Assembly (NCBI GenBank): GCA_963709395.1 | Contig: CAVPWP010000014.1 | Coordinates: forward strand, 102,293 to 166,292 | Reading direction: 5' to 3' | DNA length: 64,000 nt | From: CAVPWP01 sp963709395 | GTDB taxonomy: Bacteria > Pseudomonadota > Alphaproteobacteria > Rhodobacterales > Rhodobacteraceae | In this document: in pieces, positions 27,419 to 38,332 of the stretch | How positions within the stretch are numbered: the first letter of the stretch is position 1 | Layout of the letters: each line of letters opens with the position of its first letter | Translations under genes and position numbers: made by a program | Notes under the pieces: model-generated | What the model was told of the DNA's origin: nothing | Databases searched by the model: none | The model's input: the letters and a program-made list of their open reading frames with translations, nothing else

Positions 27419-27645
27419 GGCGGACCTTTCGGCAGTGGCTGTTGCTGCAGCGCGGACACTGGGCGCGCAGGGGTGTCTTCGTCAACCGGCGGGCGCAAAT
27501 ACAAAAGGTGTGTCGCGATCCGTGTTGACCCCCCAGAGGAAAGCGCCGAAGACATGGAGGCGATCGAAAGGCCCTTGTTGCCGTCGAGAATGGACAGAAA
27601 TCAAGCTACAGCAAAGCGCTGGGCGGCGATCTAGAGGACGAAGCG

Positions 27646-29823
27646 TTGGATCAACCTACAGACGGCGATGATTTCCTGAATGGTATGGACGGCGACGACA
27701 CCATCGATGGCGGTACCGGCAACGACACCTTGATCGGCGGTCTGGGGAACGACTTGCTGATCGGTGGTGACGGAAATGATGAGCTCAGCGGAGGTCTTGA
27801 TAGCGACACGCTCTTCGGCGGCGAAGGCAGGGATACGCTGTTTGGCGGCGAAGGAGACGATTTTCTTCTGCCCGGGGCTGGCGTGGATACAATCGACGGC
27901 GACTCGGGCTTCGATACCTTGTCGTATGACGAAAGTTCCGCGACCGGCGGTGTTAGCGTTTCATTCGTTGCAGGGTTTCTGGGTGTCGCAATCGACTGGG
28001 CCGGAGATCAGGACAATTTCGTCGAAATCGAACGCATAGTCGGAACCAGCTTTGATGATACCCTCGACGCAACGTCCTATGGGCAGAGCCTTCAGCTTTT
28101 TGGCGGGGCGGGCAACGATACGATCACCGGTGGCAATCAGAACGACACCATAAGCGGCGGGGACGGGGAGGATCGGCTATACGGCGGTGGCGGAGCGAAC
28201 ATTTTCATTGCCGGCAGTGGAGATGACTTCATCTGGATCGAGAGTGCCGATGACCGGATCGCGGACGGCGGTGCAGGGTATGACCGGGCCTACGTGATCG
28301 CGGCGGGGGAGACGCTTCGAGTCGACGAGACCTGGACGGGGGTTGAGCGGTTCGACCTTGTCTCTGGCGCGGGGATCGACGCGACAGGCTACGGCACGGC
28401 GCTCCTGATGGCGGGATGGTCGGGGGCGAACCCGGATGCGCTAACCGGGGGGCTTGGCAATGATACGCTGTTCGGGCTCGACGGGGCGGACACGCTGCGC
28501 GGTGGCGCGGGAGACGACAGCCTGAATGGAGGCAACGGCAACGACCACCTGTGGGGCGGGACGGGGACGAACAGCTACAACGGCGGCGAGGGTGACGACC
28601 AGTTCTACATCCAGAGCACCACGGACACGATCGAGGACGGGGGCCCCGGCTACGACAGAGTGCGGTTCCTCGGCTCGAACGAAGTGCTGGTGGTGGACCC
28701 GTCCTGGGGTCGGATTGAGCGCTACGACAGCCAGGGGCAGAACGCCGGGATCGACGCTAGCGCGATGGATGTGGCGCTGCTTTTGGCGTCTTCGACGGGG
28801 TCGGACGCGCTGACGGGCGGGTCGGGGCGCGACAGCCTCTACGGGGGCCAAGGAGATGACACGCTAAAGGGCGGGGCGAACACCGACTTCCTGTTCGGCG
28901 ACGAGGGGTCTAACCTCTTTGACGGGGGCGAGGGGACGGACTTTTTCTGGATCGAGAGCACGGAGGATCGGATCGTGGACACCGGGACGACCGGCAGCGA
29001 CCGGGCTTTTGTGCTGACGGCGAACGCGACCCTATTCGTGAACGATTCGTGGGCGGGGATAGAACGGCTGGACCTGCGCGCTGCGAACGCCGGCATCGAC
29101 GCGACGGGCTATGCAGCCAACCTTCTACTGGCCGGGGACGTGACGGCTGACAGCCTGACCGGGGGTGAGGGCAACGACCGGCTTTACGGAAACGGCGGGA
29201 ACGATACGGTGGACGGGGGCGCTGGGGATGACCGGCTCTACGGCCAGGGCGGCGCGGACGTGTATTTTGGGGGCGCGGGGGACGACCTTTATTGGTTGGA
29301 AGACCTGACGGACCGAATCGAGGATGGGGGTGAGGGTTACGACCGGGCGTTCCTGCTGGCGTCAGGGGGCACGCTAGTGGTCGACGGGAGCTGGGCGGGG
29401 CTCGAGAGGATCGACGTTTACGGGACGGGCGTAACGGTGGACGCGACGGGGTACCTCGAGGACATCCTCATGCAGGGTCGCAATGGCTCGATCGCCAACG
29501 TGCTGATCGGGGGCGAGGGCAACGATCGGCTCTACGGTGGACCCGGCAACGACACGCTGAAGGGCGGCGCGGGCGAGGACCGGCTGTTTGGTGACGCAGA
29601 CGCTGACACGTTCCGCTTTTCGGCCGGGGTGCCGGACTACGTAATCGGCTGGCAGGACGATATCGACGTGATTGACGCGACCGAGGTGGGGGGCTTCGGG
29701 GCGCTGACAATCACGCTCGAGGGAGCTCACACGCGGATCGAGGCCGCCACGGGCGAAGTGCTTTTGCTGGCGAACTGGCTCGAGGGGACGGACGGTACGC
29801 TCGACGCCACCGACTTCGTCTGA
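27646..29823 (+). CDS. RTX-type calcium-binding secreted protein 1
   Basis: 725-residue acidic protein built from Ca2+-binding nonapeptides (GGxGxDxLx) and a longer repeated unit. Classical RTX blocks cover about residues 6-80, 150-183, 265-310 and 385-420. Between them are four copies of an ~85-residue cassette at about 184-270, 308-392, 422-507 and 538-623, with the core 'DRIxDGGxGYDRA', 'SWAGxERxDL' and 'IDATGY...LLxAG'. Residues 646-725 form a C-terminal region shared with RTX protein 2 ('DYVIGWQDDIDVIDA' ... 'DATDFV'), the expected type I secretion signal. There is no N-terminal signal peptide. Start TTG 27646 with AGAGGA eight bases upstream; ATG 27685 is the alternative. No catalytic domain was seen. 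Confidence 0.85.
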   Translation: MDQPTDGDDFLNGMDGDDTIDGGTGNDTLIGGLGNDLLIGGDGNDELSGGLDSDTLFGGEGRDTLFGGEGDDFLLPGAGVDTIDGDSGFDTLSYDESSATGGVSVSFVAGFLGVAIDWAGDQDNFVEIERIVGTSFDDTLDATSYGQSLQLFGGAGNDTITGGNQNDTISGGDGEDRLYGGGGANIFIAGSGDDFIWIESADDRIADGGAGYDRAYVIAAGETLRVDETWTGVERFDLVSGAGIDATGYGTALLMAGWSGANPDALTGGLGNDTLFGLDGADTLRGGAGDDSLNGGNGNDHLWGGTGTNSYNGGEGDDQFYIQSTTDTIEDGGPGYDRVRFLGSNEVLVVDPSWGRIERYDSQGQNAGIDASAMDVALLLASSTGSDALTGGSGRDSLYGGQGDDTLKGGANTDFLFGDEGSNLFDGGEGTDFFWIESTEDRIVDTGTTGSDRAFVLTANATLFVNDSWAGIERLDLRAANAGIDATGYAANLLLAGDVTADSLTGGEGNDRLYGNGGNDTVDGGAGDDRLYGQGGADVYFGGAGDDLYWLEDLTDRIEDGGEGYDRAFLLASGGTLVVDGSWAGLERIDVYGTGVTVDATGYLEDILMQGRNGSIANVLIGGEGNDRLYGGPGNDTLKGGAGEDRLFGDADADTFRFSAGVPDYVIGWQDDIDVIDATEVGGFGALTITLEGAHTRIEAATGEVLLLANWLEGTDGTLDATDFV

Positions 29824-30363
29824 GGCGGGGCGGGCCCGCGCCATCCCGCCCGGGCTCGTGCCGCCCTTCGACGGCGTCAGCGTCCGGACACCCGCCCCTC
29901 CTACGGGAAATAAAAAGTTCGCAGCGACGGAGTCACATTTCGTCAATCTTTGACACTGACACAGCCCCCACCAGCAGGGCCCTGCTCAGCTGGGCCGACC
30001 CCGACCCCGCGCGCCGCGGTAGCCAACCACCGGCGGGTCAGCCGAATGGGCTCGGCGTGGAGCGTCGCGGCCCCGGTGACCAGGTTCCGACCATGGTGGT
30101 CGCGATCACAGCGGCCCAGATCGCGGAGGCCCGGTGCCGCGCTTTCGGGCGCCTTGCGAGTCCGCGGGGTCGGTGGGGGCCAGACCGTTTGCCAAGGGCA
30201 GAACGAGCGGCTACCACAAAACTGCGAACCGGCCGTGCTGGCTCGGGCCTGCAGTCATGCACCGAGGCGCGCCCGAGCCTGGCGTGCAGGTGCGACGGGA
30301 CGGAGCAGGGCGCGACCTTAACTGCCGGAGCGGATGCCGGCGCCAACTTGGGGTAGGTCTGAC
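29824..30363. other. Intergenic region after RTX protein 1
   Basis: 540 bases between two plus-strand genes. A GC hairpin (29828-29834 with 29845-29851, ten-base loop) follows the stop by five bases but lacks a T run. An AT-richer patch (29909-29960) could hold a promoter for the downstream glycosyltransferase. Overlapping open frames here show no family features. Confidence 0.45.
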
Positions 30364-33260
30364 ATGTTCCGGGCCAATATGCGCAAGATCAGGGCCTACT
30401 TGCGGTCGGGGCGCACCGCTACGATCGACGTCATCGCGAACGGCGCGCTGCACGGCTGGGCATGGGATCGCGCAGGCGCCGAGCCGGTTCGCACGGTTCT
30501 GCGGCTGGACGGCCGCCAGGTGCACGCCGGCACCGTGGCCAACCGGCACCGTCCTGACCTGAAGGCAGCCGGCCACCCCACGGGCGATGCCGGTTTCGTC
30601 TTCGATTTGGAGGGGGCGGTTCCGGCGGACAACGCTCTACTCGAGGTGGTCGACGCCAGGGACGGGCGCGTGCTAGCACGAGGGCGGGCTGGTGACATCC
30701 CGTCGGGGACGTTCGGCGCGGCTGGAGAATTCCTTGCCGACGAGAAGACGCTGGCGCGCCGCCGCGCCGCCGGTGCTGCGACCGACACGACCAAGCCCAG
30801 CTACATCGGACGGATCGAGAGGTTCGACGCCGGGCTGCTGCACGGCTGGGCGCTGGACGAAACGCGGCCAGGATCGGTTGTCGAGGTGGACATCCTGGTC
30901 GATGGCGTGCCGTACCGGTCGGAAACGAACGCGCATTTACGCCGCGATGTCGAACGCAAGCACGGCAGTGGTGGCGTGGGTGGACTTCGGGTGCCGTTCC
31001 GCCTGCCCATCGTCAAGGATGCCGAAGAGGTCGAGGTGACGGTCCGATTTCCCGACGGGACCCTGTCGGCGCCACTGGTTCTGAAAAACCGCGCACCGGA
31101 GGGAACACCGCCCCCCCCGGCGCCCGCGGCCTATGGGGCGCCGCGCCAGGTGAGCGTAATCGTCCCGGTCTACAACGCCCTGGACGATCTGCGGGTCTGC
31201 ATTGCGCAGGCGTTGCGGCACATGGAGCCTTGGGCCGACCTAGTCGTGGTCGATGACGCCAGTCCCGACCGCAAGGTGAGCGCCTTCTTGAAGGAACTCG
31301 AGGACCATCCCAAGGTCCGGGTCCTGTTCAACGAGCGAAACCGGGGGTTCACCGCATCCTGCAACCGCGGGATTGCGGCCGCTGAGGGCCGGGACATCGT
31401 CCTGCTGAACTCGGACGCGCGCGTGCAGCGGGGCTGGCTGCGCGGCCTGCAGGCCTGCGCGTATTCCTCGGACGATATCGGTACGGCCACGCCGCTGTCG
31501 GACCAGGCGGGGGCGTTCTCCGTTCCCGAACCGGGCAACGGCAACGACCTGCCCGCTGGAGTGAGCGAGGCGGAATACGCCCGCGCCTTCCGCAGGCGCA
31601 GCCTCGGGCTCTACCCGATCGTGCCGACGGGAAACGGGTTCGCATGTACATCAAGCGCGCGTGTCTCGATGCCACGGGATTCTTGGACGAGGCGGCCTTT
31701 CCTCGTGGCTACGGCGAGGAGAACGACTTGTGCTGCCGGGCTTCGCGGCTGGGCTGGATGAACGCGATCGACGACCGTACGCTGGTCTTCCACTCAAATG
31801 CCAAGAGCTTCGGGTCGGACAAGAACAGGTTGGTCGCCGAGGGGCGGGCGGTGATCGATGCGCGCTACCCGGAGTACAAGAAGTCGCTGGGCGTGTTTCA
31901 GTCGTCGGCCTTGCTGTCTACGATCCGCCTGCAGGCGCGTTTGGCGCTGGCGGATGCGGCAGGGCGGGACGGCGACCGAGTATCAATTCTATTCGTGACC
32001 TCGACACAGACCGGTGGCACGCCGCAGACGAACTTGGACCTCATGCGTGCGCTGAAGCCAACAACGGACTGCTGGTTGTTGTCCTGCGATACGCGGACGC
32101 TGATCCTGTCGAGGTTGCGCGAGGGAGACCTGCACGAGGTGCGGCGCGCGCGGCTGGACGTAGAGGTTGATCCCCTGAGCCACCGGTCGCGGGACTACGA
32201 GCGGATCGTCTTGGCATGGTTGAACGAGTTCGGGTTCGACATCCTGCATATTCGACACCTTGGCTGGCACAGTCTGCGGTTGCCCGGGCTGGCGAAGCAG
32301 GCCGGCATGACGGTCGTTTTGTCGGTGCACGACTATTACTGCCTGTGCCCGACGACCAAGCTGGTCGACGGCGGCGGCACGTTCTGCGGCGGCGACTGTA
32401 GCGGGATGCAGGACGGTTGCCGGGCCGAGCTCTGGCCCGAGGGGGCATTCCCCGAGTTGCGCGACGCCTGGGTGCATGTCTGGCGCGAGAAGATGGCCGG
32501 CATGCTGGAACATGTCGACCAGCTGGTGACGACCTCGGCGTCGGTGGTCGACCGGTTCGCGCGGGTGTTCGGCGCCGACATGGCCAGACGGTTCGAGGTG
32601 GTGCCGCACGGGCGCGATTTCGAGACCATGGGCGTGCTGGCCACGCCGCCGCTGGGGCCCCTCCGAGTTCTGGTGCCGGGCAACATCGGCCTGCCCAAGG
32701 GCGCGGCGATCATTGAGGCGATCGCGCAGGCCGATCGGGGCGAGACGATCGAATTCCACGTGCTGGGCAAGACGATTTTGGGTGAGCAACCTGGCATCGT
32801 GATGCACGGGCCCTACAAGCGGGATGCCTTCTTCGACCATGTGGCGAAGATACGGCCGCATGTCGGGGCGATCCTGTCGATCTGGGACGAGACGTGGTGC
32901 CACACGCTGACTGAGCTGTGGTCGGCGGGCGTGCCGGTGGCGGTGTTGCGGTTCCCGACCGTGGCGGCGCGGATTGGGGAGACCGGTGGCGGCTGGCTGA
33001 TCGACGGCAGCGATCCTGGCACGGTGGCCGAGTTCTTGCGACGGGAATGCGCAGACCGGGCGGCCTGGTTGGCCAGGGTCGAGGGGATCATCGGCTGGCA
33101 GGCGGACCAGCAAGACCGGTCGGTAGCCGCGATGGCCGTGCGGTACCGGCGCATCTACGAAAACGCCCTCCGCCGTGCCCGGGATGGTGGTGCGGGCGAC
33201 TGGACATCGGCCCCGCAGGACGACCCCATCGGCGCACAGGCGCCCGGGGCACCGTTCTGA
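30364..33260 (+). CDS. Large double glycosyltransferase (GT2 + GT4-like), frameshifted
   Basis: About 965-residue cytoplasmic enzyme with three parts. Residues about 1-250 are two copies of a beta-rich 'LHGWAWDR/LHGWALDE' region. Residues about 260-500 are a GT2 domain ('VSVIVPVYNALDDLRVCI', 'VVVDDASPDRKV', 'RNRGFTASCNRGI', 'LLNSDARVQRGWL'). Residues about 550-930 are a GT4-like domain ('ILFVTSTQTGGTPQTNLDLM', 'VPHGRDFETMG', 'LVPGNIGLPKGA', 'ETWCHTLTELWSAGVPVAVL'). The frame breaks near 31640: 'IVPTGNGF' must join 'MYIKRACLDATGF', and one inserted base gives GF-C-MYIKR, as in the paralogue at 47431-49918. It likely builds a surface glycan. It converges on a methyltransferase gene 21 bases away. 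Confidence 0.82.
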
Positions 33261-33281
33261 ACGGACGGCCCGGCCTAGCGA

Positions 33282-33977
33282 TCACGCCAGACGGTAGTCG
33301 TTCTTGCGCAGGTCGAGGACAGTTGCAGTCGTGTAGCCCTTCCAGAGGCTTTCCGGTATCGCCGCTTGCCGCAGCGGCTCGGACCCGAACCGGGTTTCGA
33401 AGTCGATCTCGTCGGGAAGGCACAGCACCTTGCCGAGATGCCGGTCCACGTCGTTCGCGCCGAAACGGCGGATATGGTCGAACTGCCCGAAGCGGCGGGT
33501 GCGCTCCTCGCTCGTGATATCCTGGTAGCATTCATCGAAGCCGCCGGACAGGAAAGGGATAATGCAGATGTGCCGACCGGAGGGCGTCAACATCCTGTGC
33601 AGGTGGAACAGCGTATAGGCATAGGCGCAGGGTATGTGTTCGAGCACGTGGATGTGGAAGATGTAGTCGAAGCGGCCTGAGGGCTCGTCCTCGAGTTGAG
33701 TGAGGTCGATGAATCGGATCTGGGGAGCCCAGTCGTAACGCTGCGTGTCGATGTCCGTGCAGTCGTAATTCTCTGCGGGCAAGCGTTCGGAGAGTTTGGA
33801 ATAGATGCATCTTTCCGGCGCGATGTGGAGGATCCGGTGCGACGGGCGAATGTCGAGCCCGTCGAGTACCATCCAGAACAGCCGCGTCCTTTCGAGCGAT
33901 CCGCAGGACTTACAAGCCGCCGCAGGACGGTTGTTGAAGGTAACGAACTCGTCGGACCCGCAGATGTTGCAGCGCAT
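33282..33977 (-). CDS. SAM-dependent methyltransferase with zinc-ribbon start
   Basis: 231-residue protein. The N-terminal 26 residues have two CxxC pairs (C3/C6 and C22/C25), a likely zinc ribbon. The rest is a class I methyltransferase of the type common in sugar and polysaccharide gene clusters: 'RILHIAPERCIYSKL', 'YDCTDIDTQRYDWAPQIRFI' and 'FDYIFHIHVLEHIPCAYAYT', followed by 'LTPSGRHICIIPF'. Start ATG 33977 is chosen because the zinc ribbon begins there; upstream in-frame codons are low-complexity. Placed between the glycosyltransferase and RTX protein 2, it probably methylates a glycan or its precursor. The substrate is unknown. Confidence 0.82.
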   Translation of the reverse strand: MRCNICGSDEFVTFNNRPAAACKSCGSLERTRLFWMVLDGLDIRPSHRILHIAPERCIYSKLSERLPAENYDCTDIDTQRYDWAPQIRFIDLTQLEDEPSGRFDYIFHIHVLEHIPCAYAYTLFHLHRMLTPSGRHICIIPFLSGGFDECYQDITSEERTRRFGQFDHIRRFGANDVDRHLGKVLCLPDEIDFETRFGSEPLRQAAIPESLWKGYTTATVLDLRKNDYRLA

Positions 33978-34465
33978 TCGGACTCTCTCAGCCGGTGTCT
34001 GGCGTCCGCAGGCGCGCGGGCGCTGGCCCTTATACATGCCGCGATTTTCGCTCGGAGTGCAAGGCGGACACGTGACCGACCCCGATCGCGCGAGGCGCCG
34101 TGCCGGCCGGATAGGGGCGCCGTTGGGGTTGTGTCGAGGGGCGCTCACAGATCGTGGAACAAGGCCTTGGAGGCAAATATCGAAACGGTAGGCGCTCGGA
34201 CCTGTCCGGCGGACGATCAGCGTCTTGGCGCGGGTGGCTCAGTTGGAAGGACTTTCCTGTACGATGGCATGAAAACGGTCCCACTTCGCGCAGTCGATGA
34301 ACGCGTCCGTTTCGCCAGGCATCCCAGGGAGGGCCATATCAGAACCTATGCCGGATCAAGCTGGCTCTTTTTCAGGGGTAAGGTCAGGAAAACACTAAGG
34401 TCGATGCCAGGACGCAAATATCACGCTTTATAGAATTGCGCCCTGACTTCAACTCGCTTTCTTAC
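33978..34465. other. Intergenic region between methyltransferase and RTX protein 2
   Basis: 488 bases between two minus-strand genes. It holds a 10-bp hairpin just after RTX protein 2 (separate entry) and the unidentified promoter of the methyltransferase. A possible 54-codon frame from ATG 34269 (+) ends at 34433 but has no ribosome-binding site or known relatives. Confidence 0.45.
34408..34445 (-). terminator. Candidate hairpin after RTX protein 2
   Basis: On the minus-strand transcript, arms 34436-34445 and 34408-34417 pair over 10 bp with a single G-U wobble and an 18-nt loop, starting about 20 bases after the stop of RTX protein 2. On the plus strand the same place is an A-C mismatch, which favours a role for the minus-strand RNA. 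No T run follows, so termination or 3'-end protection is tentative. Confidence 0.35.
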
Positions 34466-37400
34466 TCAGACAAAGTCTGAGGCGTCTATATTGCCGTCAA
34501 TACCATTGAGCCAGTCGGCTATCAGAAGCGCCTCGCCAGACGCTGCGGCAATCTGAGTATGAGCTCCGACAACGTTTACTGTTAGGGCTGCAAAGCCCCC
34601 GACAGAGCTGGCATCGATAAGATCGATGCCGTCTTCCCAGCCGATTACGTAATCCGCCGCCGTGCTGTCAGAGAAGTGGAACACGTCAGCACCAGCGTCG
34701 CCGAATAGACGGTCCTGTCCCGCTCCGCCTCTCAGAGTGTCGCTTCCAACTCCACCATAGAGCCGATCATCACCCTCGCCGCCAATCAGGTTGTCGTCAT
34801 TTTCTCTCCCCGCGAGAAGAATCGACTCTCCATAGCCCGTCGCGTCGACCGTGGCATCGGCCCCCATTACGTCCACTCTCTCAAGTCCGGCCCAAGTTGC
34901 GTCTATGGAAAGGGTCGTGCCTGTTGCGAGGAAATAGGCTCGGTCAAAGCCGTCACCACCGTCGGCGATGCGGTCGCTTCCACTCTCAAGCCAGTACAGA
35001 TCGTCGCCGGAGCCTCCAAGGAACAGGTTTTCGCCGGCGCCACCCTTTAGCCGATCGTTGCCTGCTCCGCCGCTCAGCGTATCATTTCCATCCAAGCCAA
35101 AGAGCTGATCATCTCCTTCACCACCAGTCAAAATGTCATTAGTCAGATCGCCAGCCAACAGGAGATCAGCCGCGTAGCCGGTCGCGTCGATTCCTGCGTT
35201 CAGTGCCCGAAGGTCCAAGCGTTCGATCCCAGACCAGTTTGCATCGACAATCAGCGAATCACCCGCTGTCAGCACATAACCACGATCCGTGCTGCTTCCA
35301 CTGTCCGTAACCCGATCTGTCGTACTCGCTATCCAGAAGAAATCGTCTCCTTCCCCACCGTCAAAGACATTGGATCCTTCGTTGCCATAAAGGAAGTCAA
35401 CGCCGCTTCCCCCCTTGAGCGTATCGTCCCCCAAGCCTCCGTAAACGCTGTCGTTGCCGTCTCCGCCAACAAGGTTGTCGTCATTTTCTCTCCCCGCGAG
35501 AAGAATAGACTCTCCATAGCCCGTCGCGTCCACCGTGGCGTCGGCCCCCATTACGTCCACTCTCTCAAGTCCGGCCCAAGTTGCGTCTATGGAAAGGGTC
35601 GTGCCTGATGCGAGGAAATAGCTGCGGTCAAAGCCGTCACCACCGTCGGCGATGCGGTCACTGCCATTCTCCAGCCAGTACAGATCGTTGCCGGAGCCAC
35701 CAAAGAACAGGTTTTCGCCGGTGCGGCCATATAGACGATCATCCCCTTCGCCGCCCACCAATGTGTCGTTGTCGGCACCACCATCCAGGGTGTCATTGCC
35801 GGACAGACCGTAAAGAATATCGTTGCCCGCAAGACCGGACAGAATGTCTTCACCAATTGTCCCTACGAGCGTGTCGTCGCCCGGCGTGCCCACAACTTGG
35901 TTGATCGGCGGTGGAGGTGCGCTGGCTGGCGTCGGGTTCGACACGAAGAAACTATCGAGCAGGCTGAGGCCATCGCCCGGGTCGATGGCGCCGTTGCCGT
36001 CGGTGTCGAGGTCGTCCGCCAGACCTTGAAGCGTTGCCACAAGCTCTCCGTCGACCGAAACCGTCACGTCATCGCCGGACACCGCCTGGGTGATCAGCGC
36101 GGCCGAGTTCGGATCCTCCGCGTCGAAGCCGGCAAGGGCGTCGAAGCCGATCAGGCCGATCTTGTCCGATCCGACCTCGAAGTCGGTGATCACGCTTGAG
36201 GTCACCACGTCGGTAACGGAGGTGCCATAGGACAGAACGAACAGGTCTGATCCGCCAAAGCCGGTGAAGGTGTTGCTGCCGATACCGACCAGGTAGTCCG
36301 ACTCCGCAGTTCCGTCGATCGTCGCGCCCGCCGCGTGAAGCGTGATTTCCTCGTAGTCGAGCAGAAGCTCGGCACTGTAGACGGTGGCCGGCTTGACGTC
36401 GCCTTTGATGTAGACAGAGACGTCGAAGTTCTCGGTCAGGTTCAGGCCGTTGACCGACACCTCGCCCGCGTTGTTCTGCCATCCAGCGCTGATCGACAGC
36501 GGCGAGATATCGGTTGCCCAGTCAAGGAGGTTGAGAACGGTCTGCGTCTCGGCGCCGACATCGTACTTCACCTCGCTCTGGGTGGTCGGGGGCGGGTCGC
36601 TGGGATCGGTTGGGATGACCACGCTTGGCAGATCCTGACCGTACTTGTCGGGCTGCAGACGCCAGCGCGGGCCGGTGATGTATTCGGTTCCATCATCGTT
36701 GAGGACGGGTTCGAACGGCTCGCGATCCTGCGTGGTGAACCATGCGTTGGTAAAGCCTTCGAGGGTCGATTCGTCGATCAGTCCAAGCTGCGCGGCAGGC
36801 GAGGCGGCTGCGAGATCGGCGAGATAGGCGTCCTTCAGGATCGTTCCAGCCTCGTAAAGCGTTCCGTCTCCCGCGTAATAGTCCGATGTCGTCACCCAGA
36901 CTTCGCGGGGGCCGTTGCCGTCATCGTTGTAGTCCGGGTCGATGGTGTAGGTCGGCAAGGTCCCAATCGCCGAATTCGTTCTCGAAATCCTCCGGGCGGA
37001 CCTGATCGTTCGGGTTGTTGGTGATCGTGTGATGCAGGACGAGTTCAGCCTGCGTAATCTGGTAGAGTTTGGTAAGCGAAAGCGTGGAGGTGTCCTCCTG
37101 CGACGTCCACTCGTCGGGAAGATCCATCTCGGCTTCCAGGCGAATATCGTTCGGCCGCTTGATCGTGTTGCCCCAGCGATAGAGCAGCTTGCCGTCGTCC
37201 TTCATCGTGACCGAGTAGTCGGTGCTGTAGGCGATGTCGTATTCGATGGTGCTTTCGTTCGGGTTCAGCAGATCGCGGATGTCGAGGATGCCATCGCCAT
37301 TCTTGTCGACCACCCCGTAGGTCTCGGGATCCGCCAGAAGGTCCGCGACGTACATCTCGTTCCAGTCGGGGTTCTGGCTGAGCAGGATGAGATTGTCGTC

Positions 37401-37913
37401 CAGCGCGTAATCAGCATCCGGATCGCCGGGATACTGCGCGTCCGACAGGACGTTCTGCATGACCGAGTAATGCTCGGTCGAGGCCTTGACGGTGTTTCCG
37501 CCGATGCCCGCCAGCCAGGTGCCAAGGACGGCCGGTGTCTTGAACGTGTCGGTGGGGGCGTCGGAGACGATGATGCCAAGCTGTTCTCCCCCGGCGCCAA
37601 CAAGATCGCCCGCCCAGCCTTCTGCGTAGTCACCGTCGAGAACCTTGTCGGTCGCGCCGCTGAAATCATCGACGTAAAAGCCGAATTCGCTGTCGATCGG
37701 GTAAAGAATGGTTCCGTCAGCGTTCTTGGTGTCTTCCGGCGCCGCGCTCGTGTTGAAGACAGTCAAGGGATCGGCAATCGTGCCAACCGTCTCGCCTCCG
37801 AAGGTTACAGTGATGTCCGCGGTGCTGAAGATATGGGTCGACGTGAAATCCGGAGTGGTGTTCAGCGGTTCGTCCCAATCCTGCGTGTTGGTCGGGTCTA
37901 CGGGCGTTGCCAT
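34466..37913 (-). CDS. RTX-type calcium-binding secreted protein 2, frameshifted
   Basis: About 1148-residue acidic protein. An N-terminal region of roughly 520 residues has no recognised fold but carries a calcium loop 'DKNGDGILDIRD' (about 203-214). A second EF-hand/dockerin-like loop 'DTDGNGAIDPGD' lies near 636-647, after an M10-serralysin-like stretch ('YLVGIGSNTFTGFGGSDLFV'). The C-terminal half has RTX nonapeptides and three cassettes like those of RTX protein 1, exactly 114 residues apart, then the shared C-terminal secretion region ending 'DASDFV'. The frame breaks at about 36958-36961; deleting one C joins 'ENEFGDWD' to 'LPTYTIDPDYN'. No N-terminal signal peptide is present. Start ATG 37913. 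Probable substrate of a type I secretion system such as that at 43-46 kb. Confidence 0.83.
34788..35037. repeat. Direct repeat copy 1 inside RTX protein 2 gene
   Basis: 250-base segment nearly identical (roughly 94% by eye) to 35472-35721, offset by 684 bases, i.e. exactly two 114-codon periods, so the frame is kept. It encodes the third cassette of the protein. Confidence 0.9.
35472..35721. repeat. Direct repeat copy 2 inside RTX protein 2 gene
   Basis: Partner of 34788-35037. It encodes the first cassette, while the cassette between the two copies is diverged. The near identity at DNA level suggests recent duplication or gene conversion. Confidence 0.9.
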
Positions 37914-38332
37914 CGTTAAGTTCCTTCTCTTCCCTGGGCCTCGTTACGTGATGTGAGCGCATTGGGCGGGATGCGGAGCGCGGACGCCGGTTCGGTTTCC
38001 GTCCAGGCCTTGTGGACTGCCCCGGCAATGTCGTCGCTCTTTCGCACTGTGTCCCTGTCCGTCCCCGATGCTCACCTAGCCGGCGCGTCGTCATGACGAC
38101 GAGAGATGCCGACACGTGCACCAATGCATATATCCGCGTACTGGAAATTGATTTGTGTCAACGAGACGTCGCGTCATCGATTGAAGCGCCGCCAGAGGGG
38201 ATGCTGTGGCGCAAGTCGGCCCGGATGCGGGGTGAACGCCCTGTCCTGACCTTGCCAAGGCATTCGCCGGGTCGGACGGCGATTGCTGTCAAGAACCGTG
38301 GAATTGCAATGCATTGATCCAGGGAGGACGAG

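Noticed and set aside
23695..27645. Transposon or prophage
   Set aside because: No transposase, integrase, phage gene, flanking tRNA or long terminal repeat is visible; only an 11-base inverted match.
27646..29823. Serralysin-type protease identity for RTX protein 1
   Set aside because: No HExxHxxGxxH zinc site or other enzyme motif is present.
29828..29851. GC hairpin after RTX protein 1 as a terminator
   Set aside because: Seven pairs, ten-base loop and no T tract; mentioned in the region entry only.
34237..34270. tRNA-like string (GGGTGGCTCAGTTGGAAG) before RTX protein 2
   Set aside because: It resembles the D-arm of a tRNA, but no acceptor stem, anticodon arm or T-arm pairs around it.
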